Shown here in pieces: positions 28,543 through 35,335 of a stretch of DNA of 35,335 bases (positions are counted from its first letter, which is position 1; every line of letters starts with the position of its first letter). Source of the stretch: Polyangiaceae bacterium (GTDB taxonomy: Bacteria; Myxococcota_A; Polyangia; Polyangiales; Polyangiaceae). The translations under genes were made by a program, and so were the position numbers. A model generated the notes under the pieces. That model had not been told where the DNA came from, ran no database searches, and saw only the letters and a list, made by a program, of their open reading frames with translations. Where the stretch lies: positions 1-35,335 of the forward strand of contig JAJDAH010000181.1 of the NCBI GenBank assembly GCA_029261965.1. The letters run 5' to 3'.

Positions 28543-28818
28543 ATGCGTGTCGTTTCATCGATATCGATTGCACTGCTGTCCGCGGTCGTGATGACCAGCT
28601 GCGGGACTCAGCAACCGCCACCCGGAACCCGCCCCGATTGTCTCGAACGGTGTCGGGGCGCGGCCCAACCGGCCACCGAATGCTACTGCCGCGACTCCCT
28701 CGCCGAGACCATCGAGGACTGCGAGCCAGACGACGTCAGCAAGCCAGGTTGCTTGCCCGAGCTCAGCCACGAGTGGAAGCGGTGCGAGCAAACGTGTCGG
28801 CCGTACCCCAAAAGGTGA
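28543..28818 (+). CDS. Small cysteine-rich lipoprotein
   Basis: The product is 91 aa. Its signal peptide ends in MTSC, with C20 lipidated. The 71-residue mature part has eight further cysteines (PDC, ERC, TEC, YC, EDC, PGC, KRC, QTC), enough for four disulfides. It has no domain I know; it looks like a compact disulfide-stabilised surface protein. The ATG at 28543 fits the signal peptide. It stands 89 bases after the GGDEF-EAL gene, in the same direction, and converges with the kinase-like lipoprotein gene (stops 3 bases apart). The coherent signal and cysteine pattern support it as a real gene. Confidence 0.75.
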   Translation: MRVVSSISIALLSAVVMTSCGTQQPPPGTRPDCLERCRGAAQPATECYCRDSLAETIEDCEPDDVSKPGCLPELSHEWKRCEQTCRPYPKR

Positions 28819-28821
28819 CCA

Positions 28822-30534
28822 TCACCGGATCTGGCGCTCGACGCCCACTGGCATCAGCGTTCCATCGCTGAGCAATCTCAAGTGCACGTCCACGCGGGGT
28901 GACCGCTCGGGGTCCGTCAGTACGCGCCTCGTCCAGCTGAGCGTGAGGAACGGCTCGCGAACGAGCTCGTCCCGATGGTGTTCAACGAGCCACTTCAGAG
29001 CGCCGCCGAGGTGTGCGCTCGGACGTTTGCTCGAGCTCGCACTCAGACCGAGATCTCGGCCACGTCGGTTCCACCGCAGCGCCCAGCGGTACTCGACGTC
29101 CTCTGAGCGCCGAAGTCCCGCGAGCACTTCGAGGTCGACGAGAGTCACCCGCTGCCCGCCCTCGATGCGCGGCTCGTCGAGCGGCGCCATGACACGAAAT
29201 GCGTGTCGCAGGAGCTTGCTACGTCGGCCGACGAGTGCTCGGGTCACCCACTCGGTCGCTTCTGGCACCGGGTAGCGCCCTTCTTCGACCGCAGCCCGAA
29301 TGTGAGCTGGTGTGATGTGAGCGAGAATCGCCGCCGCCCAGAAGGTGTCGTGAGGGTCTGCCGCGTCGAAAAGCGGATTCGGATAGGTGGGTTTCCAACG
29401 CGGCGGGTCGAACACGTCGGCCTCGAGGTTTCCGACGATCCCCCGGAGCGGCGAGTCGACGTTGTCGTACCAATACGGATCGTGGAATCCAGCGGCGAGC
29501 GTCCGAGTGAAGAGCTCGTTCCAATCGATGTTGTACTTGTAGCCGCCGGCTTTGCCCTTCGGCCCGACGGGATTGCCTCCCAGTGCGGACCCGAAATCTA
29601 TGAGGTTGTGCTTGACGTAGCCGAGCCCGTTTTTTTCGTCGACCTCGATGAACGTATCGAGGTTGTTCGTGGGTTTCGCGTCGGTGTTGTTGATCCACGC
29701 GAAAAAAACCCACAAGCCTCGCAGGCTGCGTCGACGCTCGTGCGGAATCACGTCGTTCGGGTCGTCGAGACGGGTGCCCGTTAGCGTGAAGTTGCCCACC
29801 GGACGCCCGGCGAGGAACTTGCTGAAAATGGCCCGAATCGGTCCTTTGCGGTCGGGCACGATCTTGTCGAGGGACTTCTGAAGCTCGACTTGGTCGAGCG
29901 GGATCTTCCGGTTGAGCTCGTCTTTGGTCTTCGCCTTCGGCGACAGCACGAGCTGGGCGAGGTCGAGCTGACCGATGTAGTTCTCGGGCACGTGGTAGCC
30001 CGCCGCCCACATGAGCTTGGTGCAGATGATCTCGGCCGCCGTCGAAATTGTCGGGTACTTGGGGGGGTCGAACTTGATGACCCACCCCTGCCCGGTTTCA
30101 TCTTCGACGATGAACCCGGGGGTCACGCCCTTGGTCTTGGCGCTCTTGACGATGAGCTTGCCCTTCGGGGGACCGTCGAGAGTGTCGGGGCCCCGACGGA
30201 TTTCCTCCAAGCTCACCGAGCGTCGACCAATCCGGTTCTCGAACCACGTCGAGTTCGGCACCTTCCCGAAGGTGTTCACGTCCTCGGCCGCGGGGCCTCC
30301 GGGTCGTCTCGACAGGTGATAGCCAGGGCTCACCATGCGGCTGAGTTGCACCGTCGATAGCCCGGTGATGTACGGCCACCAGTCGGAGTCCTCCGGTTCT
30401 TCGACGAGTCCGTGCAGTCGCGGCTCGGCGGCGCGTTGGTAAACCGTGTCGTGCGGGGCCTGTTTCCACACAGGAGCACCGCATCCTCCGAGCAGAAGCG
30501 CCAACCCGACGACGAGACCACGTCGACCCAACAT
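28822..30534 (-). CDS. Lipoprotein with kinase-like motifs, function unknown
   Basis: The product is 570 aa. The signal peptide ends in LGGC (C18 lipidated). I do not recognise a named family, but the core follows a protein- or lipid-kinase-like order. A beta3-like VIKFDPP has K154, a helix-C-like AAEIICTKL has E168, a catalytic-loop-like NNTDAKPTNN has D285 and N290/N291, and HNLIDFGSALGG has a DFG at 313-315. The helix before the loop (LRGLWVFFAWI) also fits. Similar N-T-D...N and DFG arrangements occur in HipA, PI4-kinase II and Fam20 kinases. The first 120 residues and the last 180 are unassigned. The ATG at 30532-30534 shares one base with the upstream barrel gene's stop. It is the last gene of the folP operon. 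Confidence 0.82.
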   Translation of the reverse strand: MLGRRGLVVGLALLLGGCGAPVWKQAPHDTVYQRAAEPRLHGLVEEPEDSDWWPYITGLSTVQLSRMVSPGYHLSRRPGGPAAEDVNTFGKVPNSTWFENRIGRRSVSLEEIRRGPDTLDGPPKGKLIVKSAKTKGVTPGFIVEDETGQGWVIKFDPPKYPTISTAAEIICTKLMWAAGYHVPENYIGQLDLAQLVLSPKAKTKDELNRKIPLDQVELQKSLDKIVPDRKGPIRAIFSKFLAGRPVGNFTLTGTRLDDPNDVIPHERRRSLRGLWVFFAWINNTDAKPTNNLDTFIEVDEKNGLGYVKHNLIDFGSALGGNPVGPKGKAGGYKYNIDWNELFTRTLAAGFHDPYWYDNVDSPLRGIVGNLEADVFDPPRWKPTYPNPLFDAADPHDTFWAAAILAHITPAHIRAAVEEGRYPVPEATEWVTRALVGRRSKLLRHAFRVMAPLDEPRIEGGQRVTLVDLEVLAGLRRSEDVEYRWALRWNRRGRDLGLSASSSKRPSAHLGGALKWLVEHHRDELVREPFLTLSWTRRVLTDPERSPRVDVHLRLLSDGTLMPVGVERQIR

Positions 30535-31988
30535 CAGAACGACTCGTTCATGCTGAAGACCATTTGGGTTCCCTCGGGAGAAAACGCGATCTGAAAACGA
30601 AATGCCATCGCCTTCGACGTCGCTGCACGCAAGCCAAAGCCTGCTGAGCGTTGGATGCGACCTTCGAAGAGATCGGAGTACGCGCTGGCAACTCGGCCGA
30701 TGTCAGCGAACACCGTGCCCGAAGCCGTGAGACTGCCCGACCCGACGTCGAGAACGGGGTAGCGGTACTCGGCGGTGCCCCAAAACGCGGTTTGATCCTG
30801 AAAGCGGCGCTTGACGTAGCCGCGTAACCGGCTCGTTCCGCCGATCGCAATGTGATAGTGGAGCGGGATCTCGTCGCTCGGGCTGATCTCGCTGACCGCC
30901 CCTTGGCTCACCGAGAGCACCAGAACGCGCCGGTTCGGGGCGAGCGGAATGAACACGGCGGCCGTTCCGACCCCGCGCACGGCGCTCAGCCCGTTGCCAT
31001 CCACGTCTTTGGTGGCGTCGAGCTTGAGCTTGAACAAGGCGCCGCGTGTCGTACGTCCGGGCGTGTCGCGCATGTCGTACGAAAAGGACGTCATGCCTTC
31101 GACGTAGTTCGTCGTGAGACCAAAACCCGGCGGCGGCGGGATGATGTCGCCGGTCGCCGCCACCGCGGGAGTCTCTTCGGTCGCGACTCCTGGTTCGAGA
31201 GATGCGCGGCGATACCCGACCTTGTACTTGCTGCCGAAACCCGTGCTCTTCTTCGTCGCCTTGGCGACGGTGTCCCCCTGGAGCGCCACCTTTACCGTCT
31301 GAGCCTCGAGAAACCGGCGCTCGCTCTCGATGGTGTCGTTTCCGATGCCAAAAAACCTTCGGTTCTGGTCGAGCGAGTAGCCGACACGGACACCGATTCT
31401 TCGATCGATCCGCCGGAATCGCTTCGACATGCCCGTCCCGACGCCGTGGTCGAGATTGCGTTTGATGTTGCCCCCGACATCGAAGTTCTCGCCGTGGCCG
31501 AAGATGTCGGAGTGCGAATAGCGCGCGCCCACGCCGACGCCGTCTTTCGTCAGAATGATCAACGTCGGCAGAAACAAGGATGTGCCCTCCTCGTTCGTCA
31601 GTGCGCGCTCGACCCGTCTATCGAGGCGAACATCTTCCGCCCACACGAGCAGGGGCAGTAGCGGGCTCATCGCCAGCCGGCTCGCCATCTCCGGCAATCG
31701 GAGAATCGTCCAGTGTCCGGTGAATCGTCTCTCTCGCTGCGACCACTGCTCGGTTCGTAGCGAGGCGCCAGCAGGGCTCACCCCATCGGACGGTGCCGAA
31801 ACGACCGGGCTCGGCCGCTCGGTGGCGGTGGGTTCCGAAGCGTCAGGAGCCACTTCGACCGGGGCCGCTTCCGTTTGCGACGGCGGCGGATCGACGAGCT
31901 CGACGTCGGGTTGTGCGCCCGCAGTCGGGGCGGCGAACATCGCGAACGCGACGAGCGCGATCGCCGAGCGATCCATCCGCGCCCTCAC
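30534..31988 (-). CDS. Omp85/BamA-TamA-like outer-membrane beta-barrel protein
   Basis: The product is 484 aa. Its signal peptide is cleaved near AGA-QP (residue 25), followed by a Pro/Thr/Ser-rich linker (about 26-85) and about 350 residues of alternating beta strands. GTSRLRGYVKRRF fits the conserved RGF/RGY loop of Omp85 surface-antigen barrels, and the chain ends in Phe (MNESF), the usual last residue of outer-membrane barrels. There is no clear POTRA repeat, so it is a short Omp85-like form. The start is GTG at 31988, overlapping the folP stop in a GTGA arrangement; ATG 31976 is an alternative. It is coupled on both sides, to folP upstream and to the kinase-like lipoprotein downstream. 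Its substrate is unknown. Confidence 0.85.
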   Translation of the reverse strand: MRARMDRSAIALVAFAMFAAPTAGAQPDVELVDPPPSQTEAAPVEVAPDASEPTATERPSPVVSAPSDGVSPAGASLRTEQWSQRERRFTGHWTILRLPEMASRLAMSPLLPLLVWAEDVRLDRRVERALTNEEGTSLFLPTLIILTKDGVGVGARYSHSDIFGHGENFDVGGNIKRNLDHGVGTGMSKRFRRIDRRIGVRVGYSLDQNRRFFGIGNDTIESERRFLEAQTVKVALQGDTVAKATKKSTGFGSKYKVGYRRASLEPGVATEETPAVAATGDIIPPPPGFGLTTNYVEGMTSFSYDMRDTPGRTTRGALFKLKLDATKDVDGNGLSAVRGVGTAAVFIPLAPNRRVLVLSVSQGAVSEISPSDEIPLHYHIAIGGTSRLRGYVKRRFQDQTAFWGTAEYRYPVLDVGSGSLTASGTVFADIGRVASAYSDLFEGRIQRSAGFGLRAATSKAMAFRFQIAFSPEGTQMVFSMNESF

Positions 31989-32806
31989 CCTGCCGCCTCG
32001 TGACGCTCTGCATGAACGGCGTTCGTGATTCGGAGCGCGTCTTTCAGGGCGCGAGCGTCGTGGGTTCGGATGTATTCGGCGCCGTGCGCCGCCGCGTGAA
32101 GCTCTGCCGCCAATCCGGCAGCACCGCGCGCGTCCGTGCCGCGGCCGGTGATGCTGCCGAGGAACGACTTTCGCGACACCGAGATCAGCAACGGGAGCGA
32201 AAATCGATCTCGAAGCTCTTCGAGGTTCGCCAGCACCCGCAACGACGGTTCGGGATTCTTGCCCAAGAAGAACCCCATACCGGGATCGAGGATCAGACGC
32301 TCGCGCGCGACGCCCGCTCCTACCAGCTCCGCAACTCGCGCATCGAAAAAGTCGACGATGCGAGCCAGGATCTCCGAGGCGTCGCTATCCTCGCGGGTGG
32401 CGTTTCCGCGCTTCTGAACCTTGTGCATCACGACGAGCTGGCATTCTGCCGACGCCAGCACGGCGTGCATGTCGCGCTCGGGGAAACCTTCGATGTCGTT
32501 GATGATGTTTATCCCGCGCCCGACGCAGTACCGCTGCGTCTCCGGGCGCCAGGTATCGACGCTCAGGTTGAGCCCCTCGCCCTCCAGCGCCGAAATCACG
32601 GGGTCGATGCGACGAATTTCTTCCTCGGCGGACACTTCGGCCGCGTCTGGATGACTCGACGCCGGACCGAGCTCGACGACGTCGGCGCCGTCGGCGGCGA
32701 GTCGGCGTGCGTGGGCCGTCGCTTCGCGGGGATCGAGAAAGCGGCCCCCATCGGAGAACGAGTCGGCGGTAACGTTCACGATGCCGATAATCTTCGGCAG
32801 AAGCAT
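31985..32806 (-). CDS. folP: Dihydropteroate synthase, Sul1/Sul2-like type
   Basis: The product is a 273-aa TIM-barrel enzyme joining p-aminobenzoate to the pterin diphosphate in folate synthesis. Several segments read like Sul1/Sul2 sulfonamide-resistance enzymes rather than ordinary FolP: LGPASSHPDAAEVS instead of GGESTRPG, RPETQRY, NDIEGFP, LVVMHKVQKRGNATR, DPGMGFFLG (174-182, with F179/F180), SVSRKSFLG, and AAELHAAAHGAEYIRTH. The ordinary DPGIGFGK form is absent. I chose ATG 32804-32806 because MLLPKIIGIVNVT matches the length of the Sul2 N terminus; a GTG at 32836 is possible. No integron, IS or resistance gene is near and base composition matches its neighbours, so it is probably a resident gene. 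It is first of a three-gene overlapping operon. Confidence 0.93.
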   Translation of the reverse strand: MLLPKIIGIVNVTADSFSDGGRFLDPREATAHARRLAADGADVVELGPASSHPDAAEVSAEEEIRRIDPVISALEGEGLNLSVDTWRPETQRYCVGRGINIINDIEGFPERDMHAVLASAECQLVVMHKVQKRGNATREDSDASEILARIVDFFDARVAELVGAGVARERLILDPGMGFFLGKNPEPSLRVLANLEELRDRFSLPLLISVSRKSFLGSITGRGTDARGAAGLAAELHAAAHGAEYIRTHDARALKDALRITNAVHAERHEAAG

Positions 32807-32921
32807 GGCGAAATCCGAACATAGCAGCTGCTCCACCGCTGCCGCCGCTGTGACCGCGCTTCAGTAAGTATTTTTCGGTCCGAGTTGACGCAGGATCGCG
32901 CCTCCCGTTCGATCACCGTGG

Positions 32922-33275
32922 ATGCACGACCACTCGCCCAAACCGCCGGGGATCGACGATCGCGGCGACCAGCGCACGGTTCCGTTGGACCAAGCCGTGG
33001 CTCGAGCGATGGCGTGTCTGGGCGACTTGCGCGACGACGGCAGCGACTTGTTCACGCCGAGCCAAGCGCGCGAGGCGGTGGACGATCTCGTCGGTCTACT
33101 TCCTCAAATGGACGAAGGTGCCCTGCGCCAGTACGGCCTCAAGCGCAGCGATGCGGTAATGGTGGATCTCGGGAAGCTGCAGGCGACCTTGCACGCCTCG
33201 GTTGACGAAACGAGCGCGGAAGCTCGCGAGCTCGCCAAGACCTGCATGAACGGTCTGCTCGGCAAATCCTTCTGA
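32922..33275 (+). CDS. Small hypothetical protein
   Basis: The product is a 117-aa acidic, mostly helical soluble protein with no signal peptide or membrane segment. It contains ARAMACLGDLRDDGSDLF and DDLVGLLPQMDE, with two cysteines. I recognise no family. The ATG at 32922 is the natural start, 115 bases from the divergent folP start. It converges with the DUF4388-like gene, the two stops being 8 bases apart. Codon use is like that of its neighbours, which supports it as a real gene. Confidence 0.65.
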   Translation: MHDHSPKPPGIDDRGDQRTVPLDQAVARAMACLGDLRDDGSDLFTPSQAREAVDDLVGLLPQMDEGALRQYGLKRSDAVMVDLGKLQATLHASVDETSAEARELAKTCMNGLLGKSF

Positions 33276-33283
33276 GGCCAAGC

Positions 33284-34615
33284 CTAACTACGGCGACGGG
33301 CTTCGAGGACTCGAAGCTGTTGTTCCGCGTCGCGGATCGTGGAGTCGAAGTGCACCGCGGCACGAAACGATCGGCGCGCCCCGGCCTCGTCGCCGGACGC
33401 CAAGAGCAAGTGCGCCTTGACGTAGTGGGCGTACGCCATTTCGTTGTCCTCTCGCACGGCTTTGACCGCGAGGTCGTCGAGGTGAGCCTTCAGCGCGTCG
33501 CGTTCGGGCTGGGTCTGCGCCGTCCGGTACTCCGCCCAGGTCGCACAGAGGTTGTACTCGACGGCGTCGGACCGAAGCTCACGCGCCTTGACGAGATCCT
33601 TGACCGCTTTGGCGTGCAGCCCTTGGGCGAGCGCGGCCTTGCCCCGCTGAAACAAGGACTCGGCACGGAGCTGCGATTTTCTTACGTCGACCGGCGGAGG
33701 CATCGAGGGCCGCACCGACGGCCTTTCGCCGGGTCTCACCTTCGGTTCCGCTCGGTGCTCGACCTTGACGGGCTCGACCGGCGGCGGTGGCGGCGGATCC
33801 GCGGTGGCAAGAATGTTCGACTTCACAGCCACACTCGTCGCGTTCATCGCACGCATCTGCACGCTGTTGACCTGGCGCTGGTCGTTCAGATCCAGGACGT
33901 CGTTCAGAGCCAACGCGGTGATCAACTGCGCCGCGTGCAGCGGATCGAGACTCGACGAGGCCAAGATCCTGTCGACGCTCATGCGACCGTTGATGCTCTC
34001 GACGAACTTGGTTTCGTTCTGTTTCAGCTTGAACCGCGCCGCCACTTCGAGTGCCGCCCCGTGCACCGTCGGAAACGTGTGGCGGATCCCTCGGAGGACC
34101 GCCTCGGTTCTTTCATAGTCGTAGAATCGGCGCACCGCGTGCGCGACGAGCGGCGCCACGTCGAGGGGGTAATGCGGAACTTCGTCGAGCGCCTCGGTGA
34201 TGGGCTTGAAGTCGCATTCGGCATCCGCCCACTGAAAGCACCGAAGCACTTTCTGGCGAACCTGCTCTCCGAGGGCCGCGTTGACCTGGTCGAGGGAGAG
34301 GAAACCGAGCTCGACCGCCATCTCGCCGAATCGCAGAGTCTCGTTGTCGACCACCTCGTCCGTCATTCGGGTGATGATGTCCATGTACTGGGCTTCGCTA
34401 ATCAGTCCGTCGCGAACGAGCACGCGGCCGAGGGCCTCGTGCAGCGACCCTTCTTCTGCAAATACCGGCACGCCGTGCATGAAGTAGACAAAGGTCCCCA
34501 CTCCGTGGGCCTGAACTTCGAGTACGCCGGTTCTCCGATACCGGTGCACGAGCAGCAGCCGCTCGAGAAAGGTCGAGCCGACCGCAGACATCTCCTTGGG
34601 CTCAATGGGACTCAT
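33284..34615 (-). CDS. DUF4388/PATAN-like protein with TPR-type C terminus
   Basis: The product is 443 aa with no signal peptide. The N-terminal 90 residues match the DUF4388/PATAN pattern common in Deltaproteobacteria: GVLEVQAHGVGTFVYFMHGVP, an Ala/Glu-rich loop, then LVRDGLISEAQY. A second helical region (about 105-260) has LRFGEMAVELGFLSLDQVNAALGEQ. A Pro-rich linker (about 275-310) leads to a TPR-like helical repeat region (about 315-440; AESLFQRGKAALAQG, ARELRSDAVEYNL, YAHYVKAHLLLASGDEAGA). Such proteins are thought to be adaptors in signalling or gliding-type regulation; the partner is unknown. The ATG at 34613-34615 is used. It is divergent from the M28 peptidase gene. Confidence 0.82.
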   Translation of the reverse strand: MSPIEPKEMSAVGSTFLERLLLVHRYRRTGVLEVQAHGVGTFVYFMHGVPVFAEEGSLHEALGRVLVRDGLISEAQYMDIITRMTDEVVDNETLRFGEMAVELGFLSLDQVNAALGEQVRQKVLRCFQWADAECDFKPITEALDEVPHYPLDVAPLVAHAVRRFYDYERTEAVLRGIRHTFPTVHGAALEVAARFKLKQNETKFVESINGRMSVDRILASSSLDPLHAAQLITALALNDVLDLNDQRQVNSVQMRAMNATSVAVKSNILATADPPPPPPVEPVKVEHRAEPKVRPGERPSVRPSMPPPVDVRKSQLRAESLFQRGKAALAQGLHAKAVKDLVKARELRSDAVEYNLCATWAEYRTAQTQPERDALKAHLDDLAVKAVREDNEMAYAHYVKAHLLLASGDEAGARRSFRAAVHFDSTIRDAEQQLRVLEARRRS

Positions 34616-34716
34616 GAGAACGGACCTGGATCGGAGAATCGAAAGGAACCAGGAGCTTCACAGTGTACCCGGTGAGCGACGACGTGACACGTGCTCCGCG
34701 TATACTCGCGCCCACC

Positions 34717-35335
34717 ATGCTCATGACGAACGCCGGGCGCGAACGGGCGCCCTACGCCGGAGCGCTCGCGCGGAAGTCGATACCTGCCGCGTTGCTTCTT
34801 TCAGTAGGCTGCGCGGGCGCCACGCCGGCGAAGGCACCCGCAGCAAGACCGCCAGAAGCTCAAATCCCCACGGCGCCGGCTACGCCACCGAGGGAACCGA
34901 CCGCCGAAACAGGCGAAGCAGAGGCACGACGTCGACGTGACCCGGAAATCCAAAAAATGCTCGACGCGGTCGACGAGAAGCGCCTCGAGGCCGACGTAAA
35001 AAAACTTGCTTCCTTCGGCACTCGCCACTCGCTGTCCGAGACCAAAAGTGAGACCCGCGGTATCGGCGCCGCCCGGCGATGGCTCGCCGCGCGCTTCGGA
35101 GAGGTCGCCCCGTCCTCTAGGGGTCGGCTCGACGTGCGACTCGAGGAATTCGTCGCTCCGAAGGGCAAACGCATTCCGAAGGACTGGCCGATGAAAAACG
35201 TCGTGGCCGTGCTGCCGGGAACGGACACGCCACGCCGATATGTCGTCGTCAGCGGCCACTACGATTCGCGCGCCAGCGACGTGTCGAACGCCACCATCGA
35301 CGCTCCAGGCGCCAACGACGACGCCAGCGGAGTTG
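34717..35335 (+). CDS. M28-family metallopeptidase lipoprotein (partial, cut by the window end)
   Basis: The frame is open from ATG 34717 to the window edge: 206 complete codons are present and the C terminus is missing. The N terminus is lipoprotein-like (IPAALLLSVGC, C32), followed by an Ala/Pro-rich linker and then a zinc-peptidase domain. RRYVVVSGHYDSR supplies a first zinc-ligand His, and APGANDDASGV supplies the bridging Asp of M28 aminopeptidases. FGTRHSLSE just after the linker is typical of the family's start. The enzyme would trim N-terminal residues of peptides in the periplasm or outside. In-frame GTG codons at 34684 and 34672 are possible earlier starts. A TATACT hexamer at 34701-34706 is very near the ATG. 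Confidence 0.85.
   Translation, partial: MLMTNAGRERAPYAGALARKSIPAALLLSVGCAGATPAKAPAARPPEAQIPTAPATPPREPTAETGEAEARRRRDPEIQKMLDAVDEKRLEADVKKLASFGTRHSLSETKSETRGIGAARRWLAARFGEVAPSSRGRLDVRLEEFVAPKGKRIPKDWPMKNVVAVLPGTDTPRRYVVVSGHYDSRASDVSNATIDAPGANDDASGV

Noticed and set aside
31985-32806. Recent horizontal gain of a sul gene on a mobile element
   Set aside because: There is no integrase, IS end, attC-like site or other resistance gene nearby. Codon and base use match the neighbours, and the gene is locked in an overlapping operon.
34684-34706. A sigma-70-like promoter (GTGACA and TATACT) before the M28 peptidase
   Set aside because: The spacer is only 11 bases and the -10 would sit almost on the start codon.

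Overview
The window is a high-GC chromosomal segment (roughly two thirds G+C by eye). It most likely comes from a myxobacterium-like deltaproteobacterium of the Polyangia type. The evidence is several secreted lipoproteins with Gly/Thr-rich or Pro/Ala-rich linkers, Cys-rich repeats with a MopE-type calcium motif, frequent GTG/TTG starts, a 3-ketosphinganine-reductase-like SDR, and many one-gene regulatory units. This placement is inferred from style, not from a marker gene. I saw no tRNA, rRNA, CRISPR array, insertion sequence or phage gene.

Layout. Positions 1-326 hold the last codons of a plus-strand gene and three hairpins, one of them a good minus-strand intrinsic terminator. Positions 327-5868 (minus) are a two-gene unit: a double BadF/BadG-type ATPase (acyl-CoA dehydratase activase) fused to a DUF2229-like region, then a 2-hydroxyacyl-CoA-dehydratase-like partner. 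A TetR regulator (6133-6807) is divergent, with palindromes between. Positions 7205-12880 (plus) encode the complete 2-oxoglutarate dehydrogenase complex, sucA-sucB-lpd. Positions 12908-15700 hold a small Pro-rich lipoprotein, a KDSR-like reductase, and a DoxX membrane protein translationally coupled to a Gly-rich secreted protein. Positions 15886-20217 hold a 7TM-DISM histidine kinase and a NarL-type response regulator, both minus, separated by an opposite-strand carboxylesterase lipoprotein. Next come a VWA/MopE Cys-rich lipoprotein (20260-22095) and a peroxiredoxin-glutaredoxin fusion divergent from OxyR (22233-24041).

The second half contains a VWA lipoprotein (24347-26092) preceded by a strongly structured leader, a REC-pseudoREC-GGDEF-EAL protein (26141-28453), and a small eight-cysteine lipoprotein. 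A minus-strand operon with overlapping genes follows (32806 down to 28822): a dihydropteroate synthase resembling the sulfonamide-resistance enzymes Sul1/Sul2, an Omp85-like outer-membrane barrel, and a lipoprotein with protein-kinase-like motifs. The window ends with a small unknown gene, a DUF4388/PATAN-like TPR protein, and the start of an M28 metallopeptidase lipoprotein cut by the window edge.

Functionally the segment mixes core metabolism (2-oxoglutarate oxidation, folate), peroxide defence with its sensor, c-di-GMP and two-component signalling, and a large cell-surface component. The points most worth following are the chromosomal Sul-type FolP and its operon, the kinase-like lipoprotein, the anaerobe-type activase system beside an aerobic-type TCA enzyme, and the structured leader at 24180-24346.
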